Source of the DNA: Actinomadura sp. KC216
Lineage (GTDB): Bacteria > Actinomycetota > Actinomycetes > Streptosporangiales > Streptosporangiaceae
DNA length: 42,936 nucleotides
NCBI RefSeq assembly: GCF_004348535.1
Contig: NZ_SMJX01000035.1
Coordinates: forward strand, 1 to 42,936
Direction of reading: 5' to 3'
Within the stretch, counting starts at the first letter, position 1, and each line of letters begins with the position of its first letter. Made by a program: the position numbers and the translations under genes. The notes beneath the pieces were generated by a model. It saw only the letters and a program-made list of their open reading frames with translations. It was not told where the DNA came from and did no database searches. Shown piece by piece: positions 35,426 to 42,728 of the stretch.

Positions 35426-35471
35426 GCCGCCTTCCGGCCGTGGGACGCGTTACCGGTTGTACGGCGCGTTC

Positions 35472-37178
35472 CTAGTCGTAGGACGCGAGGGTGCGGGCGT
35501 GGACGCCGAGCACGTGGGCGAACAGCGCGGGGGCGCGTGAACCGTCGCCCGCGTCGGGGAGCACCTCGGGGGTGAGCGTCCAGTCCGTGCCGACCCACGA
35601 GTCCGCGATGGTGCCCTCGCTCGACGGCAGGTTGTTGCAGGACTGCCGGACCCGGATCGCGCGGACCGTCTCCGACGCCGGGGTGTCGGTCTCCACCATC
35701 AGCACCGGGACGCCGACCAGCGGCCCGTCCTCCACCAGGCGCAGCAGGTGGTGCGCGTCCTCGCCGTCGAGCGCGGCACCGGCGTCGAGGACCACCGCGA
35801 GCCGCACCGGCGGCCCCTCCGCCAGCCCGGACGGCAGGTCCCCGTCCTGCCCGCCGCCGACCTGCCGCAGGTCGACCAGGTCGAGGAGGCGGCGGAGCCG
35901 CTCGGCCGCCGCGGGCCCGGTCGCCACGCCGCCGCCGAGCAGCCGGGCGCTGACCACCGGGTCGAACCCGTGCAGCCAGCCCGCGCCCGACAGGCCCGCC
36001 GCGTCGATCACCTCAAGGCCGACGAGCCCGGGCGGGACGGCGGCCAGGAACCGGGTCACCAGCGACCAGGCGTAGGCGGCCGAGTCGCCGGGCATCGAGC
36101 CCTGCGAGATCCACACGCCGCGCCGCCACGGCAGCCGCAGGACCAGCGGCACCTGGAGGTCGGGCAGCTCGGCGGTGGACAGCCGGCCCGCCAGCATCCC
36201 CTCGGCCAGGTCGGCGCTCGGCTGCCAGGTCAGCCAGGACGGCGCGTCGAACGGCGCGACCTCGGCGGTGACCTGCGGCTCCACCCGGGCGAGCTCGTCG
36301 CGCAGCTGGCCCGCGTCGGCGCGCAGCCGCTGGTCGGCCGCCGCCATGAGCTGGTCGAACCGGCCGCGCGGCGCCCGCCCGGCGATCTCCTCGTTGCGGA
36401 GGTTCAGGGCGTGCTCGGTGGACGCGCGGAACGAGGCGAGCGAGCGGCTGGCGTCCTCCCAGACGAGCCAGCACCGTTCGAGGTACCCGACCTCGTTCCC
36501 GGACGGCGCCGCCGGCGCCCCCTGCGGCATCCCCTGCCGCGGCGGCGGCGCCTGCGGTGGCGGTGGGGCCTGCGGTGGCGGTGGGGCCTGCGGTGGCGGC
36601 GGCGCGCCGACGGCCGGGCCCGCCGGCGCGGAGGCCATGGCGGGCTCCGGCTCGCCCGCTCCGGCCGTTCCGGCGGTGTCGCCCGGGTCGTCGACCTCGA
36701 CGCCGTGCGCCTCGACCAGCTCGGCCAGCCCGCCGGCGTAGCCCTGCCCGACGGCGCGGACCTTCCACCGGTCGTCGCGCCGGTAGACCTCGAACCCGAT
36801 GATCGCCGTCTCCGGGCCCAGCCCGTCGACGGCGAACACCGCCAGCGTGGCGCCGTCGTCCCCGGTGAGCCGCACCTGCGGCGGCGGCATCGCCCCGAAC
36901 GACGACGCCCCGGACAGGCTGACCGCGATCAGCACCGCGTGCGCGCCGGCGGGGACGGCGTCGAGGTCGAGGTCGACGCGCTGCCGCCCGCCGCCGTCCG
37001 CCCAGCGCACGCCGGGCGCCTCGGGGGCGTTGAAGAACACCAGGTCGGAGTCGGTGCGCACGCGCAGGTCCGGGCCGACCAGCAGGGCGCTGACGTCCAC
37101 CGGCACGGCGCAGGACACCGAGGCGGTCACCCGCCGGGTGGGCAGCGGCGCGTTGGCGCCGCGGGAGAGGTCGGTCAT
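35472..37178 (-). CDS. TerD-domain protein with proline-rich linker and degenerate FtsK-like C-terminal domain
   Basis: A 568-residue protein. Residues 1-160 are a TerD-type beta-sandwich (VDLDLDAVPAGAHAVLIAVSLSG, IIGFEVYRRDDRWKVRAVGQGYAGGL). Residues 165-225 are a Pro/Ala linker with three PPPPQA repeats. Residues about 230-310 are helical, and 315-568 recall the FtsK/HerA-like ATPases fused to Ter proteins (VPLVLRLPWRRGVWISQG, GLVGLEVIDAAGLSG). The Walker A site, near 357-366, reads ISQGSMPGDS without the GK[ST] core, so ATP hydrolysis is doubtful. It follows the small TerD gene by 6 nt. TerD systems relate to tellurite, metal or phage stress; this member's role is unknown. Confidence 0.75.
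   Translation of the reverse strand: MTDLSRGANAPLPTRRVTASVSCAVPVDVSALLVGPDLRVRTDSDLVFFNAPEAPGVRWADGGGRQRVDLDLDAVPAGAHAVLIAVSLSGASSFGAMPPPQVRLTGDDGATLAVFAVDGLGPETAIIGFEVYRRDDRWKVRAVGQGYAGGLAELVEAHGVEVDDPGDTAGTAGAGEPEPAMASAPAGPAVGAPPPPQAPPPPQAPPPPQAPPPRQGMPQGAPAAPSGNEVGYLERCWLVWEDASRSLASFRASTEHALNLRNEEIAGRAPRGRFDQLMAAADQRLRADAGQLRDELARVEPQVTAEVAPFDAPSWLTWQPSADLAEGMLAGRLSTAELPDLQVPLVLRLPWRRGVWISQGSMPGDSAAYAWSLVTRFLAAVPPGLVGLEVIDAAGLSGAGWLHGFDPVVSARLLGGGVATGPAAAERLRRLLDLVDLRQVGGGQDGDLPSGLAEGPPVRLAVVLDAGAALDGEDAHHLLRLVEDGPLVGVPVLMVETDTPASETVRAIRVRQSCNNLPSSEGTIADSWVGTDWTLTPEVLPDAGDGSRAPALFAHVLGVHARTLASYD
36550..36603. repeat. Three 18-bp tandem repeats coding for PPPPQA
   Basis: Three 18-bp units (36550-36567, 36568-36585, 36586-36603) inside the TerD-fusion gene encode PPPPQA three times on the minus strand. 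The first two are identical and the third varies at its end. The repeat number could vary between strains without a frameshift. Confidence 0.85.
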
Positions 37179-37184
37179 CGGCGG

Positions 37185-37754
37185 TCAGGCGTGGTTGGCG
37201 ATCACCGGCAGCATGTCCTCGAACGTGCGGCCGTGGCACGGCTCGCCGATCGCGTTCATCTTCCAGCCGTCGCCGTGCCGGTAGATCCGGGACATCACCA
37301 TCGCCGTGTGCGCGCCGCCGCCGGTCAGCGTGTACCGGGCCATCTCGCCGCCGTCCATCTCGTTGACGAGCCGGCAGAACGCGTTCTCGACCTCGTTGAA
37401 CGTCTGCCCGTTGAACGAGCTGACCGTGAACACCAGCGAGGTGACGTGCACCGGGAGCCGGTTCAGGTCGACGATGACGGACTCGTCGTCGCCGTCGCCC
37501 GCCCCGGTCAGGTTGTCGCCGGTGTGCCGGACGGACCCGTCGTCGCTGGTCAGCTTGCCGAAGTAGACGACGTCCGCGAGCGCGCCGTCGGCGAAGAGCA
37601 CGCAGGACGCGTCGAGGTCGATGTCCCGCTCCCGGGAGCCGAAGAACCCCTTCTTCTTCACCGCGTCCCAGCCCAGCCCCATCCGGACCATGCTCAGCGT
37701 TCCGCCGGGCTTCTCCAGCGAGATGCGCTGACCCTTCACCATCGAGACGGTCAC
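37185..37754 (-). CDS. TerD family stress protein
   Basis: A 189-residue TerD-fold protein, starting at GTG 37754 with AAGGAGG 8 nt upstream (ATG 37742, MVKGQ, is the alternative). The family's calcium-binding acidic loops are visible: DIDLDASCVLFADG, TSDDGSVRHTGDN and GDGDDESVIVDL. FNGQTFNEVENAFCRLVN and IYRHGDGWKMNAIGEPCHGRTFEDMLP complete the fold. It is the first gene of a two-gene leftward unit with the TerD fusion. TerD proteins take part in tellurite and related stress responses and in some actinomycetes affect development; the precise function is not known. Confidence 0.92.
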   Translation of the reverse strand: MTVSMVKGQRISLEKPGGTLSMVRMGLGWDAVKKKGFFGSRERDIDLDASCVLFADGALADVVYFGKLTSDDGSVRHTGDNLTGAGDGDDESVIVDLNRLPVHVTSLVFTVSSFNGQTFNEVENAFCRLVNEMDGGEMARYTLTGGGAHTAMVMSRIYRHGDGWKMNAIGEPCHGRTFEDMLPVIANHA

Positions 37755-38058
37755 AGCCGTCGCCTCCTTGATGTCCCCTTCGCCGCGCCGCGAGGCGCTC
37801 GGCCTGTAGACGCCCCGGCCACCCTTGCAGGGTCGTCCGGGGCATGAGCAAAGCGTCGCAGCCTATCAGGCCCGTTGTCACCCGTACCGGACGATCCGGT
37901 AGACCCGGCCGGGCCGGCGGCCCCTCCCGGGGCGCTGTGGGAAATGGCGGCGCCGGCCCACCGCCGGAGCCCTCGCGAAGCCCCGCTCGGACGGTGGACC
38001 GGCGCAAAATCCGGTCAGCGGGCCCGCCGCTTCTCCTGGCGCGCGGCGGGCCGGGACG
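37755..38058. other. Intergenic region upstream of the terD pair
   Basis: About 300 bp with no supported gene. Its right end holds the terminator of the LPMO gene (38021-38052). Its left end holds the terD leader with a second dyad: GCCCCGG (37812-37818) pairing with CCGGGGC (37837-37843) around ACCCT/AGGGT (37821-37825, 37829-37833). No clear promoter hexamers were found. Confidence 0.55.
38021..38052 (-). terminator. Hairpin after the LPMO gene
   Basis: GGCCCGCCGC (38021-38030) and GCGGCGGGCC (38043-38052) form a perfect 10-bp stem with a 12-nt loop. It starts 7 nt after the LPMO stop. On the transcribed strand a TTTT run follows about 10 nt later. Confidence 0.7.
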
Positions 38059-38652
38059 TCAGCCGAAGTCGACGTCGATGCACTGGTAGAAGGCGTTGCC
38101 GGTGTCGGCGATGTCCCAGACGGCCAGCAGGATGTGCTTGCCCTGGCGCTGCGGAAGCGTTCCGCTGTGGACCGTCGGGTTGGACGGCTGCCGCCCGCCC
38201 AGGTTCGCGGTGATGAACGGCGCGAGGTCCAGGGTGTCGCGGGTGATGGGCTTGGTGATGTCCCAGCCGTCCTTGGTGAGGAAGTAGCGGAACGACGTGG
38301 TGGAGTGCGGGGCGGTGAAGCGCCAGGAGATGCTGAGGTTCTGCCCCGCCGTCACCTTGGTCGCGGGCCAGCCGGTGCCGCCGCGCTGGTCGTCGAGCTC
38401 GGCCCAGCGCCCGTCGGCGGCGGCGCATATCTTGCCGTCGGCCGGTCCGCGCGCCGGGAACCCCTTCGGGCCCTCGACGCCGTCCGGGTCCCACTGGACC
38501 TGGCCGCAGTTCTTGACCTTGCCCTGTCCGCACAGGTAGCTGCGGCTCGGCGGGGAGGTCGAGAACCCGTGCGACCACGCCGGGACGGTGAGCGTCAGCG
38601 GCAGCCCGACGGTCACGGCCGCGGCCACGGCGATACTGGTCTTCCTTGGCAT
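38059..38652 (-). CDS. Secreted AA10 lytic polysaccharide monooxygenase (chitin- or cellulose-active)
   Basis: A 197-residue copper enzyme that oxidatively cleaves crystalline polysaccharide. ATG 38652 is chosen for AAGGAG upstream and the signal peptide that follows (MPRKTS, a hydrophobic core, VPAWS). Cleavage after Ser 27 exposes His 28 (HGFSTSPPSRSYLC) as the N-terminal residue of the copper histidine brace. The second brace His is 116 (FTAPHSTTSF), and Phe 188 (NAFYQCIDVDF) is the expected axial residue. There is no extra binding domain, so it is a minimal one-domain AA10. Chitin versus cellulose cannot be decided by eye. A 17-bp palindrome lies about 100 bp upstream. Confidence 0.92.
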   Translation of the reverse strand: MPRKTSIAVAAAVTVGLPLTLTVPAWSHGFSTSPPSRSYLCGQGKVKNCGQVQWDPDGVEGPKGFPARGPADGKICAAADGRWAELDDQRGGTGWPATKVTAGQNLSISWRFTAPHSTTSFRYFLTKDGWDITKPITRDTLDLAPFITANLGGRQPSNPTVHSGTLPQRQGKHILLAVWDIADTGNAFYQCIDVDFG

Positions 38653-39040
38653 CCTGCTTCTCCTTGGCGGGAGGTACGGCGTACGCGGCGTACCTGGAGG
38701 CGGAGGCGAGCCGGCCCGTCGAGCGGAGCTCGTCCGTCGACGCGACGACCCAAAAGGAAACTTTCCTTTCAGTAAGGTGAACCCTGCGCGGCCTTCCGTC
38801 AACCCCGCGGTCACTGATGAGAGTCTTTCTGGCACGGGATGCATAGTCCCGGCGCCGGGCCCGGGCTACCCTCCCCGCGCACCGCGGCCCCGATCGCCCG
38901 CGGCGGAACGAGCGAAACCCTGACTTTGCCGTCATTCGCCTATCGCATTAGCGATTCCGGTGCGAATTGGTGTGCTATCCTGTGCGCTGCAAATCGTTGA
39001 AACAGCGTATGGCTTGTTGTTTGGCGTGTGGAGGCGTGCG
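38653..39040. other. Divergent promoter region between the LPMO and cold-shock genes
   Basis: About 390 bp without a supported gene. The LPMO side holds the palindrome 38753-38769 and a -35-like TTGACG (minus strand, 38802-38797). The other side (38920-39030) is AT-richer and has a -10-like TATCCT at 38976-38981, giving the cold-shock gene a leader of roughly 50 nt. Confidence 0.55.
38753..38769. promoter_or_regulatory. 17-bp palindrome in the LPMO promoter (operator candidate)
   Basis: AAAGGAAA (38753-38760) and TTTCCTTT (38762-38769) are perfect arms around one C. It lies about 100 bp upstream of the LPMO start and just downstream of a -35-like TTGACG, so bound protein would block transcription. 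It is AT-rich in GC-rich DNA. A sugar-responsive repressor is the obvious idea; none is encoded nearby. Confidence 0.55.
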
Positions 39041-39457
39041 GTGCGTTCAGGCAGGATTCTCAAGTTCGACGAAGTCCGCGGTTACGGATTCATTGTTCCG
39101 GACGGCGGCGGCGAGGACGTGTTCGTCCACGCGAACGAGCTTCTCGACGACAAGGCGGCGTTCTCGCCCGGCACGGCGGTCGAGTTCGAGGTGACCGAGG
39201 GCGAGCGCGGGCTCAAGGCGTTCGCGGTGCGCGCGGTGGGCTCGCCGTCCAACGGCTCCGCGGCCACGGCCGACCGCGCTCCGGCCGGTGTCCCGGCCGA
39301 CGACATGCTCTGCGACGTCCTGTCCCGCAAGGAGCTCAGCCGGGAGATCGTCGACGTGCTGCTCGCCGAGGCGCCCGACCTCACCGGCGGCCAGATCGTC
39401 AAGATCCGCGGGAGCATCGTGGAGATCGCGCACAAGCACGGCTGGATCGACGACTGA
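39041..39457 (+). CDS. Cold-shock-domain protein with C-terminal extension
   Basis: A 138-residue protein. GTG 39041 is chosen because GGAGG (39030-39034) lies 6 nt upstream; a frame open to 38960 lacks such a site. Residues 1-65 form a cold-shock domain (RILKFDEVRGYGFIVP with RNP1 GYGFI, DVFVHANELLDD with RNP2 VFVHA), binding single-stranded nucleic acid. A linker follows, then about 45 residues of helix (DDMLCDVLSRKELSREIVDVL...) of unknown role. This two-part design is longer than the usual 67-residue CspA and is seen in actinomycete regulators. The locally AT-rich leader could carry post-transcriptional control. Confidence 0.88.
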   Translation: MRSGRILKFDEVRGYGFIVPDGGGEDVFVHANELLDDKAAFSPGTAVEFEVTEGERGLKAFAVRAVGSPSNGSAATADRAPAGVPADDMLCDVLSRKELSREIVDVLLAEAPDLTGGQIVKIRGSIVEIAHKHGWIDD

Positions 39458-39487
39458 TCGCCGTCCGGCGCAGCGCGTTTCCCTTCC

Positions 39488-39507
39488 CGCGAGAACAATG
39501 TTCCGCG
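39488..39507. terminator. Dyad between the cold-shock gene and the convergent SARP gene
   Basis: CGCG plus GAACA (39488-39491, 39493-39497) pair with TGTTC plus CGCG (39499-39507) around one base, with A39492 bulged. It is a 9-bp stem about 30 nt after the cold-shock stop, possibly a terminator. Confidence 0.45.
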
Positions 39508-39595
39508 CGGCCGGTGACGGGCGTTTTGTCCATTCCTTGGAAATGCACGGCGTGCGGATTACGGGCCACGGCGCCCGGCGTTCCGGACGGGTCGC

Positions 39596-42196
39596 TCAGG
39601 CCCCGCCCGATGCCGTGCGGACGGCCGCCGGGATCATGATGGCGCTCGGCCACGTGATGGCGTCGCGCATGCGGATATGGCCGCCGTCGGCGTCACCGGC
39701 CCCGAGGACGGGCGGCGCGGCGGCGCTGTCGTCGTCCGGGTCGGCGACGCGCCGGAAGATCCGCACCGACTCCTCGAAGCACCCGATGGCGCGGGACGGC
39801 CGCCGCGCGCCGAGGTAGGCGACGGCGAGCCGGTTCAGGCTCCACGCCTGGCCGACCAGATCGCCGAGCCGGCGCTGCACGGCCAGGGCCTCGCGGTGGT
39901 GCGCGATGGCCTCGCCGAAACGGTCCGCGTCGTTGCAGGCCATGCCGAGGCCGTTGAGCATGAGCGCGACCCCGCGCCAGTCGTCGAGCCTGCGCGCCGC
40001 GCCGAGCCCGATCTCGTACGCGGTGATCCAGTCGCCCCGGCTCCGGCCGAGGCGGAAGAACGTCAGCAGGACGGCCGGGAGCCGCCACGCCACCGCGTGG
40101 CTGCCGTGCTCCACCGCCGCCTTGATCACGGCGAGGAAGTTCTCCGACTCGGCGTCCAGCCAGGCGAGCGCCTCCGCGCGCGTGCCGAAGGCGGGCACGG
40201 GGCCGGTGTCGCCGCCGGGGATCTCGATCGGGACGCGCCGGTCATGGGTGTTCAGCACCAGGTCGGCGGCATGGGCGGCGCGCAGGTACCAGGCGAGCAC
40301 GCGCCCGGCCGCCGCCTCGCGCTCGCCGTCCGCCCAGTCCTCGTGCTCGCGGGCCTTCCGCCTCGCGTGGGCGCGCAGCAGCGGGTGCATCCGGTAGCGG
40401 CCGGGAGCCGCCTGCTGCAGGAGGTTCTCGTCCAGCAGGGCTTCGAGCAGCGACTCCGCCCGCGCGCGGGGCAGGTCGGCCAGCGCGGCGGTGGAGGCGG
40501 CGGTGAAGTCCGCGCCGGGATGCAGGCCGAGCAGCCGGAACATGCGCCGCTGGTCGGCGGCCAGCGCCCGGTAGGACAGGTCGAACGACGCGCTGATGGA
40601 CCGGTTGCGGAACTCCAGCTCGTCCGGCAGCCGCTCCTCGTCCTCCAGCCGCGCGGCGAACTCGGCCAGCGTCCAGGCGGGACGGGTCTGCAGCCGGCGC
40701 GCCGCCATCGTGACGGCCATCGGGAGCTGCCCGCACCGCTCGGCGATCCGCGCGGCGGCGGCGCGGTCGGCCGTCACCCGCCCCCGGCCCGCTATCCGGC
40801 CCAGCAGGTCGGCGGACTCCGGCGGCGCGAAGCCGGCCAGCCGGAGCCGGTGGACGCCGTCCAGCCCGGCCAGGCTCCGCCGGCTGGTGATCAGCACCAG
40901 GCCGGTCGGGTCGCCCGGGAGCAGCGGCTCCACCTGGGCCTCGTCGGTCGCGTTGTCGAGGATCACGAGCGCGCGGCGGCCGTGCAGCCGGTCCCGGTAC
41001 AGCGCGGCCCTCGACTCCAGGTCGGGCGGGATCCGCGCGGGGGGCACGCCGAGCTGCCGGAGGAACGTCTCCAGCACCTCCGCCGGATCGGCGGCGGGGA
41101 CCTCGGGGTCCATGGCGCGCAGGTCGGCCCACAGCTGCACCGCGCCGAACCGGCCCCGGGAACTGATCTGGTGCGCGGCGCGGACGGCGAGGCGGGTCTT
41201 GCCGACCCCGGCCATGCCCTCGATCGCGATCACCGTCAGCGCCGTGTCGCCGCGGCCGCCGGCGCCGTCGGCGAGCCGGTTGAGCGCGCGCAGCTCCGCC
41301 TCCCTGCCGGTGAACTCGACGATGTCCATGGGGAACTGGCGCAGCGTGCCCGCCTCGCCGGGCGCCGGTGCGGGCGCCGCGACCGCGGGCCGTCCGGCCG
41401 CACGGCCGGTGTCCCCGCCGCCGCCCGCGGCGCGCGGCGGTGCGGTGTCCAGGGCCGGGTCGCCGCTGAGGATCCGCCGTTCCAGCGACTTCAGCCGCGG
41501 GCCGGGGTCGATGCCCAGATCGTCGGCGAGATGCCGGCGGACCTGCGCGTACGCGTCGAGCGCGTCCGCGGACCTGCCCATCCGGTAGAGGACGAGCATC
41601 AGCCGTTCCCACAGCCGCTCCCGGAGCGGATGGCGCGCCACGAGCCGCCGCAGGTCGGGGACGAGCGCGTCCGAGCGGCCGAGCATCAGCAACGCGTCCG
41701 TGTACTGCTCCATGAGGAGGAGCTCGCGCTCCTCCAGCCGCTCCACGTCGGCCTGCAGCGGGGCGCCCAGCGCCATCCCTTCGAGCGGCCGTCCCCGGCA
41801 CTGGCGCAGCGCCTCGGCGAAGTCCTGCGCGGCCTGCTCCGGCCGCCCGCCGAGCAGCGCCTTCTCTCCCCTGGCGAACGACGCCTCGAACCGGCACAGG
41901 TCCAGCTCGCCGGGCTCGACGCGGAGCAGGTAGCCGGGCGAGCGGGTGACGAGCCGGTCCGCGGGCTCGCCCGCCGAGCGCAGCATCCGGCGCAGCGCGG
42001 CGATGTATCCCCGGACGTTCGCCCTGGCGGAGGGGGGCGAGGTCCACCAGACGGCGTCCACCAGCCGGTCGATCGCGACGACCTGGTTCGTCGCGAGCAG
42101 CAGCGCCGCGAGCACCGCCTGCTGCTGCGGGCCGCCCGCGCTCACCGGACGGCCGTCCACGGCGATTTCGAGCGGTCCAAGGATGCGGAATTCCAT
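39596..42196 (-). CDS. AfsR/SARP family transcriptional regulator (BTAD, NB-ARC, short TPR)
   Basis: An 866-residue regulator. Residues 1-93 are an OmpR-type winged helix (MEFRILGPLEIAVDGRPV, ANVRGYIAALRRML, SPGYLLRV). Residues 95-245 are the bacterial transcriptional activation domain (LCRFEASFARGEKAL, HPLRERLWERLMLVLYR, LADDLGIDPGPRL). A low-complexity linker follows. From about 290 an NB-ARC ATPase carries the P-loop GMAGVGKT (327-334), LVILDNA (Walker B) and CGQLPMAV (GLPL-like). The C-terminal 180 residues hold two or three TPR-like units, fewer than in AfsR. SARPs activate secondary metabolism, yet no biosynthetic cluster is in the window. An 11-bp-period direct repeat lies about 90 bp upstream. 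Confidence 0.92.
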   Translation of the reverse strand: MEFRILGPLEIAVDGRPVSAGGPQQQAVLAALLLATNQVVAIDRLVDAVWWTSPPSARANVRGYIAALRRMLRSAGEPADRLVTRSPGYLLRVEPGELDLCRFEASFARGEKALLGGRPEQAAQDFAEALRQCRGRPLEGMALGAPLQADVERLEERELLLMEQYTDALLMLGRSDALVPDLRRLVARHPLRERLWERLMLVLYRMGRSADALDAYAQVRRHLADDLGIDPGPRLKSLERRILSGDPALDTAPPRAAGGGGDTGRAAGRPAVAAPAPAPGEAGTLRQFPMDIVEFTGREAELRALNRLADGAGGRGDTALTVIAIEGMAGVGKTRLAVRAAHQISSRGRFGAVQLWADLRAMDPEVPAADPAEVLETFLRQLGVPPARIPPDLESRAALYRDRLHGRRALVILDNATDEAQVEPLLPGDPTGLVLITSRRSLAGLDGVHRLRLAGFAPPESADLLGRIAGRGRVTADRAAAARIAERCGQLPMAVTMAARRLQTRPAWTLAEFAARLEDEERLPDELEFRNRSISASFDLSYRALAADQRRMFRLLGLHPGADFTAASTAALADLPRARAESLLEALLDENLLQQAAPGRYRMHPLLRAHARRKAREHEDWADGEREAAAGRVLAWYLRAAHAADLVLNTHDRRVPIEIPGGDTGPVPAFGTRAEALAWLDAESENFLAVIKAAVEHGSHAVAWRLPAVLLTFFRLGRSRGDWITAYEIGLGAARRLDDWRGVALMLNGLGMACNDADRFGEAIAHHREALAVQRRLGDLVGQAWSLNRLAVAYLGARRPSRAIGCFEESVRIFRRVADPDDDSAAAPPVLGAGDADGGHIRMRDAITWPSAIMIPAAVRTASGGA

Positions 42197-42285
42197 CTGA
42201 TCCCCTTACCGGGGCCTGTCAGGAGCGATCACCCCGCACCGCTCTTCAGGCTCCGGTCCCACCGTCGAGGAAGACATCGGCCCTA

Positions 42286-42303
42286 TATACGGAAAATATA
42301 CGG
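42286..42303. promoter_or_regulatory. 11-bp-period direct repeat upstream of the SARP gene
   Basis: TATACGG at 42286-42292 and 42297-42303 are identical heptamers separated by AAAA, an 11-bp period. SARP proteins are known to bind heptameric direct repeats with this spacing over the -35 region. The site is about 90 bp upstream of the SARP start and suits autoregulation, but the target could be another gene. Confidence 0.55.
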
Positions 42304-42470
42304 CACCCATGCGCGATCCAGGGCAACCTGGGTGTCGCGGATGATCAGCCAGGACCAGCATTAGTCACATTGCGAACACAAAACGTAATGACGGGGACTT
42401 CGGTATGGCGGGACACCACGTGGAACGTGTCAGGGGCCTGAGCGGGAGGGAGCCGGATACGGGTGGCGGG

Positions 42471-42568
42471 CGGCCGGATCCGGCCGGAGAACGCCGCGCG
42501 CCGGCGCCGCGGGCGCGCGCGGCCCGCGTACCCAACGGCCGGATCCGCTTGCGCCACGGCCGGATCCG
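42471..42568. repeat. Three copies of a 12-bp motif (CGGCCGGATCCG)
   Basis: Identical 12-mers start at 42471, 42536 and 42557; the last two share 14 bp and are 21 bp apart. They lie about 90-185 bp before the tRNA gene. They could be protein-binding repeats or GC-rich low complexity. Confidence 0.5.
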
Positions 42569-42655
42569 CGCGGCGCCCGGGGTGCGGTGACCGCAAGGCT
42601 TCAGGCCGCGCCTCCCCTCCCGCGAGGGTCACGGGAGACCAGGGACAGGCGCTCC

Positions 42656-42728
42656 GCCTCCGTAGCCCAACGGCAGAGGCATACTCCTTAAAAGAGTAGA
42701 AGTGTCGGTTCAAATCCGACCGGGGGCA
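42656..42728 (+). tRNA. Class I tRNA with anticodon UAA (reads UUA; identity uncertain)
   Basis: The cloverleaf is complete: acceptor GCCTCCG (42656-42662) with CGGGGGC (42721-42727), one G-U pair, and discriminator A. The D-stem is GCC/GGC (42665-42667, 42678-42680). The anticodon stem is TACTC/GAGTA (42682-42686, 42694-42698) with loop CTTAAAA, giving TAA at positions 34-36. The T-arm is GTCGG-TTCAAAT-CCGAC (42704-42720). The variable loop is only 5 nt, unlike normal tRNA-Leu, which has a long variable arm. CCA is not encoded (ACA follows). By anticodon it is Leu(UUA), but its charging identity is open. Confidence 0.75.

Larger units (their letters stand above)
42197..42655. other. Region between the SARP gene and the tRNA gene
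   Basis: About 460 bp. It is locally AT-rich at 42283-42400, with the direct repeat 42286-42303. The 42460-42580 part is extremely GC-rich, with three copies of CGGCCGGATCCG (42471, 42536, 42557). No frame has a convincing start or family; a minus-strand frame here would run through the tRNA gene and is not real. Confidence 0.6.

Noticed and set aside
36550..36603. A CRISPR or iteron array suggested by regular repeats
   Set aside because: The 18-bp repeats are in frame and encode a PPPPQA linker, with no spacers between units.
39596..42196. A secondary-metabolite gene cluster next to the SARP regulator
   Set aside because: No polyketide synthase, NRPS, terpene or RiPP gene lies within the window; the P450 and LLM oxidoreductase are too isolated to count as a cluster.
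39677..42364. An 895-codon plus-strand frame opposite the SARP gene
   Set aside because: It is a GC-skew shadow: the minus-strand SARP has every expected domain, while this frame has none.
42345..42713. A 122-codon minus-strand frame in the region of the tRNA
   Set aside because: It runs through the tRNA gene and the GC-rich repeats, and has no convincing ribosome binding site or homology.
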